Shown: piece after piece, positions 15,385 to 24,455 of the stretch
Layout: every line of letters starts with the position of its first letter
Position numbering within the stretch: the first letter of the stretch is position 1
Assembly (NCBI RefSeq): GCF_900113025.1
Contig: NZ_FONT01000005.1
Coordinates: 124,001-188,000, forward strand
Length of the DNA stretch: 64,000 nt
Direction: 5' to 3'
Origin: Alteribacillus iranensis
Lineage (GTDB): Bacteria; Bacillota; Bacilli; Bacillales; Marinococcaceae
Translations under genes and position numbers: made by a program
Notes under the pieces: generated by a model
Databases searched by the model: none
The model's input: the letters and a program-made list of their open reading frames with translations, nothing else
What the model was told of the DNA's origin: nothing

Positions 15385-16872
15385 TCAAATGACATCTAGC
15401 GCCGCTACGCACTCGATGTGATTGGTTTGAGGAAACATATCCACGGGCTGTATCTCTCTAACCTTATAGCCATTCTTTACCAAATAATTCAAATCACGTG
15501 CCTGTGTTTCCGGGTTACAGGATATATATACAATCCGTTTCGGCTTGAGTGTCACCAAGCTTGACAAGAAAGCTTTGTCGCTCCCGCTTCTAGGCGGATC
15601 CATAAACACCACATCTACATGTTCCCCACGCTGCGCCATCTGGACCATGAATTCTCCAGCATCCCCTTGATAGAAGCGGGCATTTTTTACGCCGTTGCGT
15701 TTAGAATTACGAATGGCGTCACGTACCGCACCTTTATTAAGCTCTACCCCAATAACCTTGTCAGCTCTTTCACTTGCAACCAGTCCAATGGTTCCGATAC
15801 CACAGTATGCGTCTATGACAGATTGATCACCAGTTAGCTCTGCCATTTCAATGGCTCTTGTATATAGCCTTTCTGTCTGGACTGGATTAATTTGATAGAA
15901 GGACTTCGCTGAGATCTCAAATTCCAATCCACAGAGCGTGTCTGTAATAGTTCCTTTGCCATATAGTACTTTTTCCTGATTGCCTAGCACCATGCTGTCA
16001 TTCCTGTCATTTATATTCAGCAGTATGGTCGTAATTTCTGGGTGGGTCTTTCTTAGTGCTTTTACGAAATTATTCTTTCCCTTAAACACTGAAGATGCAG
16101 AGACTAGCACCACCATAATTTCACCGCTCTTTTTTCCTACTCTAATCAACACATGGCGCAAAAAGCCTCGCCCCGTGTCTTCATTGTACGGCTGCATTTT
16201 AAAGGACTTCATCATTCCCTTGATGGTTTGAATAATTTCATCCGCTTTTGGATCGTGGATGATGGAACTTTCCATTGGTATGATCTGATGCGAATTCTCG
16301 GCATATAGTCCGCTTATAATTTGACGCTTGTTGTCCAAGCCAAATGTCATGACATTCTTGTTTCGATAATAATACGGTTGTTCCATCGTTAAGATAGGCT
16401 TTGGTTTTCCAAATGTCTTCATCTGTTTATCTATAAGTTTCTGTTTAAAACGCTCTTGGGCTCGCTCATTCATATGATAAAGCTGACATCCCACTCCCTC
16501 GTTATCATGAGAGAGTGGCCGATTCGCGCGATCTTCTGAAGGGGTAATCACCCGCTTCAACTCCATCTTCACAAAGCGGCCTTTTTTGGAAACGGTCACT
16601 TCTGCTTTTTCACCAGGTAACAGATGTGCTACTTCCACCTGCTTTCCTTCCCACTGAACAATCCCTTTCCCCTCACTTGTCAGGCCCGTACATGTTACCT
16701 CTATAGTTGACTTCCTCTGACCGTGATTTTTTTTATTGATGGAACGGTTGTTGGCTTTGGGTGTCACGGTTTCCTGACTTTTCCGCGGGTGAGATTGTTT
16801 GCTATTCTGCTTTTCAGATTGATATTTTTTATTTTTGGATGTTTTATATCTTTGCTTCTTTTGTTTAGCCAT
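15385..16872 (-). CDS. TrmA/RumA-family RNA uracil-5 methyltransferase, Fe-S cysteines lost
   Basis: A SAM-dependent RNA (uracil-C5) methyltransferase of 495 aa: a Lys/Arg-rich N-terminal extension (about 50 residues), a TRAM domain, then the Rossmann methyltransferase with [10 protein letters not shown] (SAM), MDPPRSG and the catalytic-Cys motif YISCNP. Compared with its neighbour at 16956, three of the four [4Fe-4S] cysteines are replaced (Ser, Gly and Ser; only the Cys of GVGCQL remains). So this paralogue should lack the cluster. It may correspond to B. subtilis YfjO. The gap between the two genes is 83 bases, and the ribosome binding site is weak. Confidence 0.88.
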   Translation of the reverse strand: MAKQKKQRYKTSKNKKYQSEKQNSKQSHPRKSQETVTPKANNRSINKKNHGQRKSTIEVTCTGLTSEGKGIVQWEGKQVEVAHLLPGEKAEVTVSKKGRFVKMELKRVITPSEDRANRPLSHDNEGVGCQLYHMNERAQERFKQKLIDKQMKTFGKPKPILTMEQPYYYRNKNVMTFGLDNKRQIISGLYAENSHQIIPMESSIIHDPKADEIIQTIKGMMKSFKMQPYNEDTGRGFLRHVLIRVGKKSGEIMVVLVSASSVFKGKNNFVKALRKTHPEITTILLNINDRNDSMVLGNQEKVLYGKGTITDTLCGLEFEISAKSFYQINPVQTERLYTRAIEMAELTGDQSVIDAYCGIGTIGLVASERADKVIGVELNKGAVRDAIRNSKRNGVKNARFYQGDAGEFMVQMAQRGEHVDVVFMDPPRSGSDKAFLSSLVTLKPKRIVYISCNPETQARDLNYLVKNGYKVREIQPVDMFPQTNHIECVAALDVI

Positions 16873-16955
16873 AAAATACTACCCAACTTTTCTTTTACTT
16901 TGTTTGACTATCTTATTGGTGTAATAACCTTCGCTGACACTTGAATCCACTGCAT

Positions 16956-18350
16956 TTATTCATGCAAAACTATATTCGCTACACACTCCACATGCGTTGT
17001 CTGTGGAAACATATCCACGGGCTGGACTTCTTTTGTTTGATAACCACCGTCTTCTAGTATCTTCAGATCGCGTGCAAGAGTCGCTGGGTTGCAGGAGACA
17101 TAGACAATTCGTTCTGGTTTCATTTCAATCATGGTCTCAAGCAGAGCTTCGTCACAGCCTTTTCTAGGTGGATCGACGACCATGACGTCAGGCCGGATGC
17201 CATGTGCTTTATGCCACCAAGGAATAACTTCCTCCGCTTTTCCGACTGCAAAATCTGTGATATCTTGCATATGATTCAGTCGAGCGTTCCGCTTCGCATC
17301 TGCAATAGCCTCAGGAATAATTTCTACACCGTATACGTGCTTCGCTTTTTGTGCGAGAAACAAGGAAATCGTACCTATCCCACAGTATGCGTCAATCACT
17401 GATTCACTGCCGCGAAGGTCAGCATACTCGAGTGCTTTATCATACAATACTTTGGTCTGTTCAGGGTTTACTTGGTAGAAGGACCGGGCGGAAATGGCAA
17501 ACTTAATATCCCCAATGGTGTCATAAATATATTCTTCACCCCATAATACGATCGTTTTGTCCCCAAAAATTACATTCGTCTTCTTCGGGTTTACATTCTG
17601 AATGATGGAAGTGACCTCAGGAATGGCTTTTCGGATATCTGCAATGATATTCTTTTTGTTTGGCAGCTCTGGTCCTTTTGTGACTAGAATAATCATGAGC
17701 TGTCCCGTGTTCTGGGCGTGCCGGGTAACGACGTGGCGGAGAGTACCACGGTGCTTTTTCTCATCATAGGCCTTAATCCCGTACTTCCCCGCAATTTCTT
17801 TTACCGTTTGGACTGCCTTATCATTTTCATCTTGTTGAATGGCACAAGCCTCCATATCAATAATGCGGTGGGAACGTTTCTGGTAAAAGCCCGCCTCTAA
17901 TTTCCCGTCGTTGCTCATTCCTACCGGTACTTGAGCTTTGTTCCGATAATTCCAAGGGTCGTCCATCCCAAGGGTCGGGTGCACGATGACATTGTCTAAT
18001 CCACCAAGTCGTGTCAGAGCATCTTGAACTTGCTTTTGTTTAAATTGAAGCTGAGCACCATAGTTTAAATGTTGTAGTTGACAGCCGCCGCACTGGTAAT
18101 AGACGGGGCATGCAGGGACAGACCGGTCCTCACTTGTCTCCAATGATTCAAGCAGCCGGCCGAACCCATATCCTTTCTTCGTCTTGACCACTTTGACTTT
18201 TGCTTTTTCTCCCGGGATTCCATATGGAACAAAGAGAGTATAACCATCAACCTTGGCTACCCCAGCGCCCTCGTGAGTCAAATCTTCAAAAGTGACGGTC
18301 ACCGTATCGTTTTTTTGAACCGGCGCTTCAGCCGCTTGTTTCTTTTTCAT
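16956..18350 (-). CDS. rlmCD: 23S rRNA (uracil-C5) methyltransferase RlmCD
   Basis: This enzyme makes 5-methyluridines in 23S rRNA (U747 and U1939 in B. subtilis RlmCD, formerly YefA). At 464 aa it has an N-terminal TRAM domain (about 12-72), the cluster cysteines C81, C87 and C90 ([10 protein letters not shown]) plus C169 (MEAC), the SAM motif [19 protein letters not shown], and the catalytic YVSCNP. GAAGGGA lies about 8 nt before the ATG. In B. subtilis yefA also follows dgkB (yerQ), as here, but accessory genes have been inserted between them. Confidence 0.92.
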   Translation of the reverse strand: MKKKQAAEAPVQKNDTVTVTFEDLTHEGAGVAKVDGYTLFVPYGIPGEKAKVKVVKTKKGYGFGRLLESLETSEDRSVPACPVYYQCGGCQLQHLNYGAQLQFKQKQVQDALTRLGGLDNVIVHPTLGMDDPWNYRNKAQVPVGMSNDGKLEAGFYQKRSHRIIDMEACAIQQDENDKAVQTVKEIAGKYGIKAYDEKKHRGTLRHVVTRHAQNTGQLMIILVTKGPELPNKKNIIADIRKAIPEVTSIIQNVNPKKTNVIFGDKTIVLWGEEYIYDTIGDIKFAISARSFYQVNPEQTKVLYDKALEYADLRGSESVIDAYCGIGTISLFLAQKAKHVYGVEIIPEAIADAKRNARLNHMQDITDFAVGKAEEVIPWWHKAHGIRPDVMVVDPPRKGCDEALLETMIEMKPERIVYVSCNPATLARDLKILEDGGYQTKEVQPVDMFPQTTHVECVANIVLHE

Positions 18351-18389
18351 GCTGTATATCCCTTCCGTTCTTCGTTTATTACGTGCATT

Positions 18390-18827
18390 TTACCACAAAA
18401 CGGGTGGGTAAGAACAATTCACAGACTGGCGTTCGTTATCAGCGATATCTTTCCATGTCTCAGCGAAAAGCTCTGTACTATAAACGAAATTTCTCGGTTT
18501 ATCAGCGAACCCTGCTGTATCAAAAATGAGCGTGCCGGAAATGTTTATAACTTCAATGATTAAAAGAAAACAAGAAGAAATGATGAGGGTGTCAATCTGA
18601 AAATAATGGGAGCCGTCGTAAAGGTGGAGATCGTGGAGAATTCGAAAGTCATGTGGCGGGAGAAAAGTTAGGGGATCATCTATAGATTGCTCGCCTTTAT
18701 AGCCGGCGCTCCACTTGGCGGTGTCCCGCTCAATCTCAGGGCGCTTTGGATGACTGTGTGGGAGTCTTCTTTCCAGCGCACGAAGCTTTCTTAAATGAAG
18801 TGGTACTTTTCGGGGCTTGATGATCAA
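18390..18827 (-). pseudogene. Decayed NERD-domain gene running into a repeat array
   Basis: The first about 100 residues match the start of Bacillaceae NERD (nuclease-related) proteins: a basic start with HPKRPEIE, the GYKGEQSIDDPL motif, then FQIDTL and IIEVIN. The expected catalytic EVKN lysine is Ile, and the gene ends soon after GTLIFD, whereas NERD proteins usually run to about 300 aa. The last about 45 residues are read from the 21-nt array and form 7-residue units (FADKPRN, FAETWKD, IADNERQ). The start is TTG at 18827, with AAAGGAGG at about 8 nt, so translation may still occur. I consider it non-functional as a nuclease. Confidence 0.7.
18431..18511 (+). repeat. 21-nt periodic array, TATCAGCGA orientation
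   Basis: Units centred on TTATCAGCGA, with the CGA at 18443, 18464, 18485 and 18506, exactly 21 nt apart. The third is degenerate (TATAAACGA), and a fifth, more degraded unit follows near 18518. Intervening bases differ. It lies inside the 3' end of the NERD remnant. Confidence 0.7.
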
Positions 18828-18894
18828 GTAGTCCCCCCTCCTTTCTATCTCTTATGGTTTCGACGTCTTCTGGTGAATTCCTTCCCTGGCTAAA

Positions 18895-19008
18895 GTTCGC
18901 TGATAACTTCTTACATCTCGCTGATTCGGTGCCGAATATCGCTGATAAAACTCGTACATCGCTGTTTCCCAAGATATTTCGCTGATAAATGCATCAGTTT
19001 CGATACTC
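18895..19008 (-). repeat. 20-21-nt periodic array, inverted orientation
   Basis: On the + strand TCGCTGATA-like units begin at 18897, 18918, 18939, 18959, 18979 and 19000 (spacings 21, 21, 20, 20, 21). They are the reverse complement of the array at 18431. The two arrays flank the NERD remnant. The array ends at the stop of the next gene. Confidence 0.7.
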
Positions 19009-19011
19009 AGA

Positions 19012-19374
19012 TCATTTCCGCTTCAACCGCTGATACTCATTAAACAAAAGAAACACCTGCAGAAGAATGAGGACAACTACTAGTGGGCTGTAAAGGTCAA
19101 AGCCTGCTTCGGAAGTGTTCCCGCTCAGTGTTAAGCCGGCAATCAGGGCGACTACATAGATTGTTAAAATAAGCTTGAAGTAAAAAGTCCCCCATGGTGT
19201 GATCAGTTTCCGAATGGATGGGACAACAAACAAGGTAATAGTCGTTATGGCAATCACCCCTACGAGAAGTGCCGTGGGGAAAGTGTCTGCTAACTTACTT
19301 TCTGGAAAGAAATCATTATATATTAATAATCCTACTGCGATAAATAACAAGACCTGTAAACTGCCAAGTAGCAT
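19012..19374 (-). CDS. Small integral membrane protein, unknown function
   Basis: A 120 aa protein with four hydrophobic segments and a basic C terminus (NEYQRLKRK), so the tail is probably inside the cell. The ATG at 19374 is preferred over the frame start at 19431, because AAAGGA lies about 10 nt before it and membrane segment 1 begins at once. No family recognised. The stop lies right next to the 21-nt repeat array. Confidence 0.65.
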   Translation of the reverse strand: MLLGSLQVLLFIAVGLLIYNDFFPESKLADTFPTALLVGVIAITTITLFVVPSIRKLITPWGTFYFKLILTIYVVALIAGLTLSGNTSEAGFDLYSPLVVVLILLQVFLLFNEYQRLKRK

Positions 19375-19593
19375 ATTCCCATCGTCCTTTCTATATACAG
19401 TATAGAAGAAAGGAAAAATGACCTCAAACAATAGATATTCAAATATTCATATTATTATTTAAAATTAATATTTTAGATGGTAAAATATACAATGAGCACA
19501 ACACAAGGGGGGTGAAGCTGACGAAACACACGAGTGGAACCAGGTGTTTACTCATTCAATCTTCATACATGAAATGAAAGGGGATAGTAAATC

Positions 19594-21114
19594 ATGCGTT
19601 ACGATGCTCCAAATACGTCCGAAAGTATCTTAAATTTCAAAGAACGGTATGACAATTTCATCGGTGGAGAATATAGAGCACCTTCTAGTGGTGAATATTT
19701 TGATAACGTGACACCTGTCACCGGAGAAGTGTTTTGTCAAATTGCCCGCTCGACAGCTGAAGATGTAGATGCAGCTGTACAAGCTGCCCAAGACGCAAAA
19801 GACGCTTGGGGGAAGACACCTCCAGCCAAACGCGCTAAAATTTTAAATAAAATTGCTGATCGCATTGAGGAAAACAAAGAACTACTCGCTGTAGCAGAGA
19901 CGTGGGATAATGGAAAAGCCATTCGTGAACCACTGAATGCCGACATTCCTTTGGCTGCTGATCATTTCCGTTACTTTGCGGGCGTGATCCGCGCTCAAGA
20001 AGGGACACTTAGCCAAATTAACAATGATACTGTGGCGTATCACTTCCATGAGCCATTAGGCGTCGTCGGACAAATTATTCCATGGAACTTCCCAATATTA
20101 ATGGCAACCTGGAAACTTGCACCAGCACTAGCTACCGGTAACTGTGTCGTATTAAAGCCAGCAGAGCAAACCCCAGCCTCTATCCATGTTTTGCTTGATT
20201 TGATACATGATTTGCTACCACCTGGTGTACTTAATATCGTAAATGGATTTGGTGTCGAAGCTGGAAAACCGCTCGCTTCTCACAGCGGAATTTCAAAGGT
20301 AGCCTTTACTGGTGAAACAACAACAGGACGATTGATCATGCAATACGCCTCTGAAAATATCATCCCTGTCACCCTTGAACTGGGTGGTAAATCTCCAAAT
20401 ATTTTCTTTAAAGACGTCATGCAAGAAGATGACAAATTCTTAAATAAAGCCATCGAAGGTTTTGTCATGTTTGCCTTAAATCAGGGCGAGGTTTGTACAT
20501 GCCCTTCCCGTGCCTTGATTCACGAATCAATTTATGATGAATTTATGGAACGGGCTCTCAAACGTGTGGAATCAATTAAGACAGGCGACCCTCTTGATAC
20601 AGATACTATGATGGGTGCGCAAGCCTCACAAGAACAGATGGAGAAAATCACATCTTACCTTGATATCGGGAAACAAGAAGGAGCTGAAGTGCTAGCTGGC
20701 GGGGGGAAAAATAACCTTGGCGGCAACCTCTCTAATGGTTATTATGTCGAACCGACTATTTTTAAAGGCGACAACAAAATGAGAATCTTCCAAGAAGAAA
20801 TTTTTGGTCCTGTCCTTGCAGTAACAACATTCAGTTCAGATGAAGAAGCCTTATCCATTGCCAACGATACCCTATATGGCTTAGGGGCTGGCGTGTGGAC
20901 ACGCAACATTCATACAGCTTATCGATTCGGTCGTGAAATCGAAGCCGGTCGTGTTTGGACAAATTGCTACCATGATTATCCTGCCCACGCGGCCTTTGGT
21001 GGCTATAAAAAGTCTGGTATTGGACGGGAAAATCACAAAATGATGCTCGAACACTATCAGCAAACGAAAAACCTTCTCGTTAGTTATAGTGACGATGCTT
21101 TAGGTTTCTTTTAA
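19594..21114 (+). CDS. Aldehyde dehydrogenase (acetaldehyde type)
   Basis: A NAD(P)-dependent aldehyde dehydrogenase of 506 aa, close to the ExaC/AldA acetaldehyde dehydrogenases. It has the cofactor region [10 protein letters not shown] (near 161), FTGETTTG (near 238), the general base Glu262 in LELGGKSPN and the nucleophile Cys301 in NQGEVCTC. A second Cys303 follows it. AAAGGGG lies 9 nt before the ATG. It forms a unit with the DUF779 gene, a pairing often seen in other bacteria, and likely oxidises acetaldehyde or another short aldehyde to the acid. A hairpin between the two genes may lower expression of the second. Confidence 0.92.
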   Translation: MRYDAPNTSESILNFKERYDNFIGGEYRAPSSGEYFDNVTPVTGEVFCQIARSTAEDVDAAVQAAQDAKDAWGKTPPAKRAKILNKIADRIEENKELLAVAETWDNGKAIREPLNADIPLAADHFRYFAGVIRAQEGTLSQINNDTVAYHFHEPLGVVGQIIPWNFPILMATWKLAPALATGNCVVLKPAEQTPASIHVLLDLIHDLLPPGVLNIVNGFGVEAGKPLASHSGISKVAFTGETTTGRLIMQYASENIIPVTLELGGKSPNIFFKDVMQEDDKFLNKAIEGFVMFALNQGEVCTCPSRALIHESIYDEFMERALKRVESIKTGDPLDTDTMMGAQASQEQMEKITSYLDIGKQEGAEVLAGGGKNNLGGNLSNGYYVEPTIFKGDNKMRIFQEEIFGPVLAVTTFSSDEEALSIANDTLYGLGAGVWTRNIHTAYRFGREIEAGRVWTNCYHDYPAHAAFGGYKKSGIGRENHKMMLEHYQQTKNLLVSYSDDALGFF

Positions 21115-21122
21115 GAGAAAAT

Positions 21123-21156
21123 AGCTGCTGCGGATTGGTTCTGTGGCAGCTTTTTG
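21123..21156 (+). terminator. Hairpin with T run after the aldehyde dehydrogenase
   Basis: AGCTGC (21123-21128) pairs with GCAGCT (21146-21151), followed by TTTTTG. It ends or attenuates transcription between the dehydrogenase and the DUF779 gene. Confidence 0.65.
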
Positions 21157-21223
21157 TTACTAACATGTGACATACGGGTATAGAATAATAGCAAGGCTTT
21201 AAATATAGAAAGGGTGAACAGAA

Positions 21224-21589
21224 ATGAAAGTGGAGAAAGTGACAGCCACCGATGCAGCCCTTGAACTCATTGAAAAACTCAAAAGAAGGCACGGGCCTTT
21301 AATGTTTCATCAATCGGGAGGATGCTGTGATGGCAGCTCGCCGATGTGTTTTCCCGAAGGTGAATTCAGAGTAGGAGCTAGCGATATTCATCTCGGAAGT
21401 ATCGGAAACTCTCCTTTTTATATGTCGAAAGATCAATATGAATATTGGAAACACACCCAGCTCATTATAGATGTCGTAGATGGTCGTGGCGGTATGTTCT
21501 CCTTAGAAGGTCCAGAAGGTAAACGGTTTTTAACCCGATCCCGCGTGTATAGTGACGAAGAGAGAAAAGCATTACAAGAAGAAGCTTGA
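21224..21589 (+). CDS. DUF779 family protein
   Basis: A 121 aa soluble protein of the DUF779 family, which commonly neighbours acetaldehyde dehydrogenases. The motif HQSGGCCDGSSPMCF carries Cys34, Cys35 and Cys42, suggesting metal binding or redox chemistry; FSLEGPEGKRFLTRSR closes the domain. AAAGGGTG is 7 nt before the ATG. The role is unproven. The conserved neighbourhood suggests help with activity or detoxification in aldehyde oxidation (inference). Confidence 0.85.
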   Translation: MKVEKVTATDAALELIEKLKRRHGPLMFHQSGGCCDGSSPMCFPEGEFRVGASDIHLGSIGNSPFYMSKDQYEYWKHTQLIIDVVDGRGGMFSLEGPEGKRFLTRSRVYSDEERKALQEEA

Positions 21590-21598
21590 ACAAGCATC

Positions 21599-21628
21599 GC
21601 AAACGTCTTTTCAGGCGTTTGCTTTTTT
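21599..21628 (+). terminator. Terminator after the DUF779 gene
   Basis: GCAAACG (21599-21605) pairs with CGTTTGC (21616-21622), followed by TTTTTT. It sits 10 bases past the stop. Confidence 0.88.
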
Positions 21629-21759
21629 CTACATGGTTACCTTGTTGCTTTCTATTCCTCCACAATTTTTAAGCATATTCACATCATATTGTGTTAAAAT
21701 AAATGTAACTATGTTTATGTGCCTCATGTAGGCTGACTCAAAAGAAAGGAGTTTTACGC

Positions 21760-21843
21760 ATGCATTGGTTTATTATTTTATCCATTATCCTCTCGATTGT
21801 GACGGGGCTATGGTCACTTTTCAATATAAAAAAAGGATATTAA
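21760..21843 (+). CDS. 27-residue single-span membrane peptide
   Basis: A tiny gene that standard size limits miss. AAAGGAG (21745-21751) lies 8 nt before the ATG. The peptide begins MHWFIILSIILSIVTGLWSL and ends NIKKGY: one membrane helix with a basic tail, the layout of small regulatory membrane peptides in Bacillus. TAAAAT near 21700 could be a -10 box. Nothing else is seen in 21629-21986. Confidence 0.55.
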   Translation: MHWFIILSIILSIVTGLWSLFNIKKGY

Positions 21844-21986
21844 TGCATTCTACATAAGTGATTTGAAAGAGGCTCGTTTATCAGGGGTAGTCCTTGTAGA
21901 CACCGAAGACTTTCTTCTAATAGAAGGATGAAAGAAACGTATGGTCCTGAATCAGGCTCATATTCACATGTTTCTTACTTACAACA

Positions 21987-22029
21987 GAAAGAGCTCTGGT
22001 TCGACAGCATGTCTGACCAGAGCTCTTTC
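21987..22029 (-). terminator. Long hairpin after dgkB
   Basis: A 14-bp perfect stem, GAAAGAGCTCTGGT (21987-22000) with ACCAGAGCTCTTTC (22016-22029), just past the dgkB stop. The T-rich part is within the stem end, so it resembles a terminator acting mainly for the minus-strand gene. Confidence 0.65.
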
Positions 22030-22034
22030 TTGTC

Positions 22035-22919
22035 TTACGGGCAATGCATTTTTAAATGCTGATGAAGATTGACGAATTCCGCGGGCAAGTCCCCCCCGTA
22101 CTCTCCATCCAGATTAAGTTGCATATCACTATCCGTTTCGATTTTTATTCGATTTGCCTGTACATATTTCACATTCTCGTGATGAAGGTGTTCTCCATTT
22201 AGCGCTTGCGTCCCAATTCTTATAATTTCAGGGATATTCGTTTTTGTAATAATGATCATATCGAACATACCGTCATTGTACTTAGCGTTAGGCAGCAACT
22301 TCTCAAAGCCCCCCACGGAATTCGTGTTAGCAATGAGAAATAACATGATATCACCTTCGAATAATTTTCCGTCGTATTCAATTTTTGCATATTGAGGCTT
22401 TAAGAGACGGAGTTTCTCGAACCCTTTTACATAGTAGGCTAGCTGTCCCAACATCGTTTTTAATTTGCTTGGTGTATCATATGTTAATTCTGTAAGCTTC
22501 CCACCAGCAGCAATGTTAATAAAATATTGATCGTTTACTTTTCCGATGTCAATGGGTTGTACGTTTTCCGCACAGAGAACATCACATACTTTCTCAATAT
22601 TATTTCCACGGATACCTAAAGCTCTAGCAACATCGTTTGTCGTCCCAGCTGGGATAATACCCAGTCTTGGTCTCACTTCGAGAGGAGCTAGTCCATTTAC
22701 GACTTCAAATATCGTTCCATCCCCACCGGCAGCTATCACCAAATCAAACCCTGCTTCTCCCGCTCTCATCGCTTCTTCTTTGGCACACCCTTCTCGTTTC
22801 GTCATATGAGCAGACGTTTCATAACCTGCCCCTTCTAAACGATTCAGTACATAAGGAAGGTGCTTTTGCATATGTTCTCTACCTGACGTGGGATTATAAA
22901 TAACGCGTGCTCTTTTCAT
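22035..22919 (-). CDS. dgkB: Diacylglycerol kinase DgkB
   Basis: It phosphorylates diacylglycerol to phosphatidic acid, recycling the diacylglycerol released during lipoteichoic acid synthesis. At 294 aa it is typical of the soluble DagK/YerQ lipid kinases. The N terminus has IYNPTSGRE, then the nucleotide motif AAGGDGTIFEVVNGL (near 63), and the PAGTTNDVARALG block follows. It lies directly downstream of gatB, as in B. subtilis. AGGAG is 7 nt before the ATG. A terminator separates it from gatB, so it probably has its own promoter. Confidence 0.93.
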   Translation of the reverse strand: MKRARVIYNPTSGREHMQKHLPYVLNRLEGAGYETSAHMTKREGCAKEEAMRAGEAGFDLVIAAGGDGTIFEVVNGLAPLEVRPRLGIIPAGTTNDVARALGIRGNNIEKVCDVLCAENVQPIDIGKVNDQYFINIAAGGKLTELTYDTPSKLKTMLGQLAYYVKGFEKLRLLKPQYAKIEYDGKLFEGDIMLFLIANTNSVGGFEKLLPNAKYNDGMFDMIIITKTNIPEIIRIGTQALNGEHLHHENVKYVQANRIKIETDSDMQLNLDGEYGGDLPAEFVNLHQHLKMHCP

Positions 22920-22940
22920 TCGTCTACTCCTATTTTAAAA

Positions 22941-22972
22941 CCCCTCTGGTTCTATTTCTGCGACCAGAGGGG
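22941..22972 (-). terminator. Terminator of the gatCAB operon
   Basis: CCCCTCTGGT (22941-22950) pairs with ACCAGAGGGG (22963-22972). On the minus strand it is followed by TTTTAAAAT, 35 bases after the gatB stop. Confidence 0.85.
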
Positions 22973-23007
22973 CTGTTTTTACGGAGAAAAAGCGGCGTTT
23001 TCTCCTC

Positions 23008-24441
23008 CTATTGTTCTTCTATGCCTTCTAAAATCAATTTATTAACCATTTGTGGATTTGCTTTCCCTTTGGTCTCTTTCATCACCTGTCCGACTAAAAA
23101 GCCAAGTGCTTTGTCTTTCCCGTTTTTATAGTCTTCAATCGACTGAGGATTGTTTTCTAGGATGCCATTTACAATCTTCTTCAATTCGCCTTCATCGGAA
23201 ATTTGGACAAGACCTTTATCTTTAACAATTTGTTCTGGGTCTCCACCGTTATCTACTAATTCAGCGAACACTTTTTTAGCAATTTTGCTAGAAATCGTTC
23301 CTTTTTCGATCAATTGAATCAGCTTAGCTAGACCTGTTGGCGTGAGAGCAATATCTTTCAGTTCTTTCCCATTGGAATTTAAGTATGCATTCACTTCACC
23401 CATAAGCCAATTCGCCGCAGGCTTCGCATCGGCTCCTTGATCAATCGTTGCTTGGAAAAAGTCAGACATGTCTTTTGACTGGGTAAGTACACCTGCATCA
23501 TACTCTGAAAGATCATAGTCTTTTATATAACGAGCTTTGCGTGCATCGGGAAGCTCCGGTATTTGTTCTCTTATTTGTGATTTCCAGTCTTCATCAATAT
23601 ATAATGACACAAGATCCGGCTCTGGGAAGTACCGGTAATCATCAGAGCCTTCCTTCACCCGCATCAGAATTGTTTCTTTTTTAGCATCGTCCCAACGACG
23701 GGTTTCTTGCAGTATTTCGCCGCCCGATAACAACACTTGTTCTTGGCGTTTTTCTTCAAATTCCAGCCCTTTCTGGACATTGGCGAACGAGTTTAAGTTT
23801 TTCAGCTCTGTCTTTGTACCAAACTCTTCCTGGCCCGCGGGTTTTAAGGAAATATTTGCATCACAACGCAGCGACCCTTCCTCCATCTTACAGTCTGATA
23901 CTTCTGTGTATTGGAGGATTGCTTTTAGTTTCTCTAAATACGCATACGCTTCATCCGGCGTTTCGATATCAGGCTCAGAAACAATCTCAATCAACGGTGT
24001 TCCCACACGGTTGAAGTCTACCAATGAATGTTCTCCGTACTCATCGTGTGTTAATTTACCGGCATCTTCTTCCATGTGAATACGTGTGATACCTATTTTC
24101 TTTTTGTATCCGTTCACTTCGATCTCAATCCAGCCATTTTCTCCTATCGGCTTATCAAACTGAGAAATTTGGTAGGCTTTTGGATTGTCTGGATAAAAGT
24201 AGTTTTTGCGATCGAATTTCGTTTCTTCTGCAATCTCACAATTTAAAGCTAATGATGCTTTCATCGCAAAGTCAACCGCCTTCTCGTTCAATACTGGAAG
24301 AACACCCGGGTGCCCAAGACAGACGGGACACGTATGTGTATTAGGCGGCGCCCCAAATTCAGTGGAGCAATTACAAAATATTTTCGTCTCTGTTTTTAAT
24401 TCGGCATGGACTTCCAAGCCGATGACTGTATCAAATTTCAT
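23008..24441 (-). CDS. gatB: Asp/Glu-tRNA amidotransferase subunit GatB
   Basis: The tRNA-binding and kinase subunit of GatCAB, which converts Glu-tRNA(Gln) to Gln-tRNA(Gln) in the cytoplasm. At 477 aa it is full length: GLEVHAEL at the start, zinc-type cysteines ([13 protein letters not shown]), the NYFYPDNPK catalytic cradle near 86, and the C-terminal YqeY-like tail domain. It is the last gene of gatC-gatA-gatB and begins 14 bases after gatA, with AAGGGGGGA at 8 nt. Confidence 0.96.
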   Translation of the reverse strand: MKFDTVIGLEVHAELKTETKIFCNCSTEFGAPPNTHTCPVCLGHPGVLPVLNEKAVDFAMKASLALNCEIAEETKFDRKNYFYPDNPKAYQISQFDKPIGENGWIEIEVNGYKKKIGITRIHMEEDAGKLTHDEYGEHSLVDFNRVGTPLIEIVSEPDIETPDEAYAYLEKLKAILQYTEVSDCKMEEGSLRCDANISLKPAGQEEFGTKTELKNLNSFANVQKGLEFEEKRQEQVLLSGGEILQETRRWDDAKKETILMRVKEGSDDYRYFPEPDLVSLYIDEDWKSQIREQIPELPDARKARYIKDYDLSEYDAGVLTQSKDMSDFFQATIDQGADAKPAANWLMGEVNAYLNSNGKELKDIALTPTGLAKLIQLIEKGTISSKIAKKVFAELVDNGGDPEQIVKDKGLVQISDEGELKKIVNGILENNPQSIEDYKNGKDKALGFLVGQVMKETKGKANPQMVNKLILEGIEEQ

Positions 24442-24455
24442 TGAGATATCCCCCC

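Noticed and set aside
18431-19008. CRISPR array
   Set aside because: The conserved part of each unit is only about 9 to 10 nt, the gaps are about 11 nt, and no cas gene is near.
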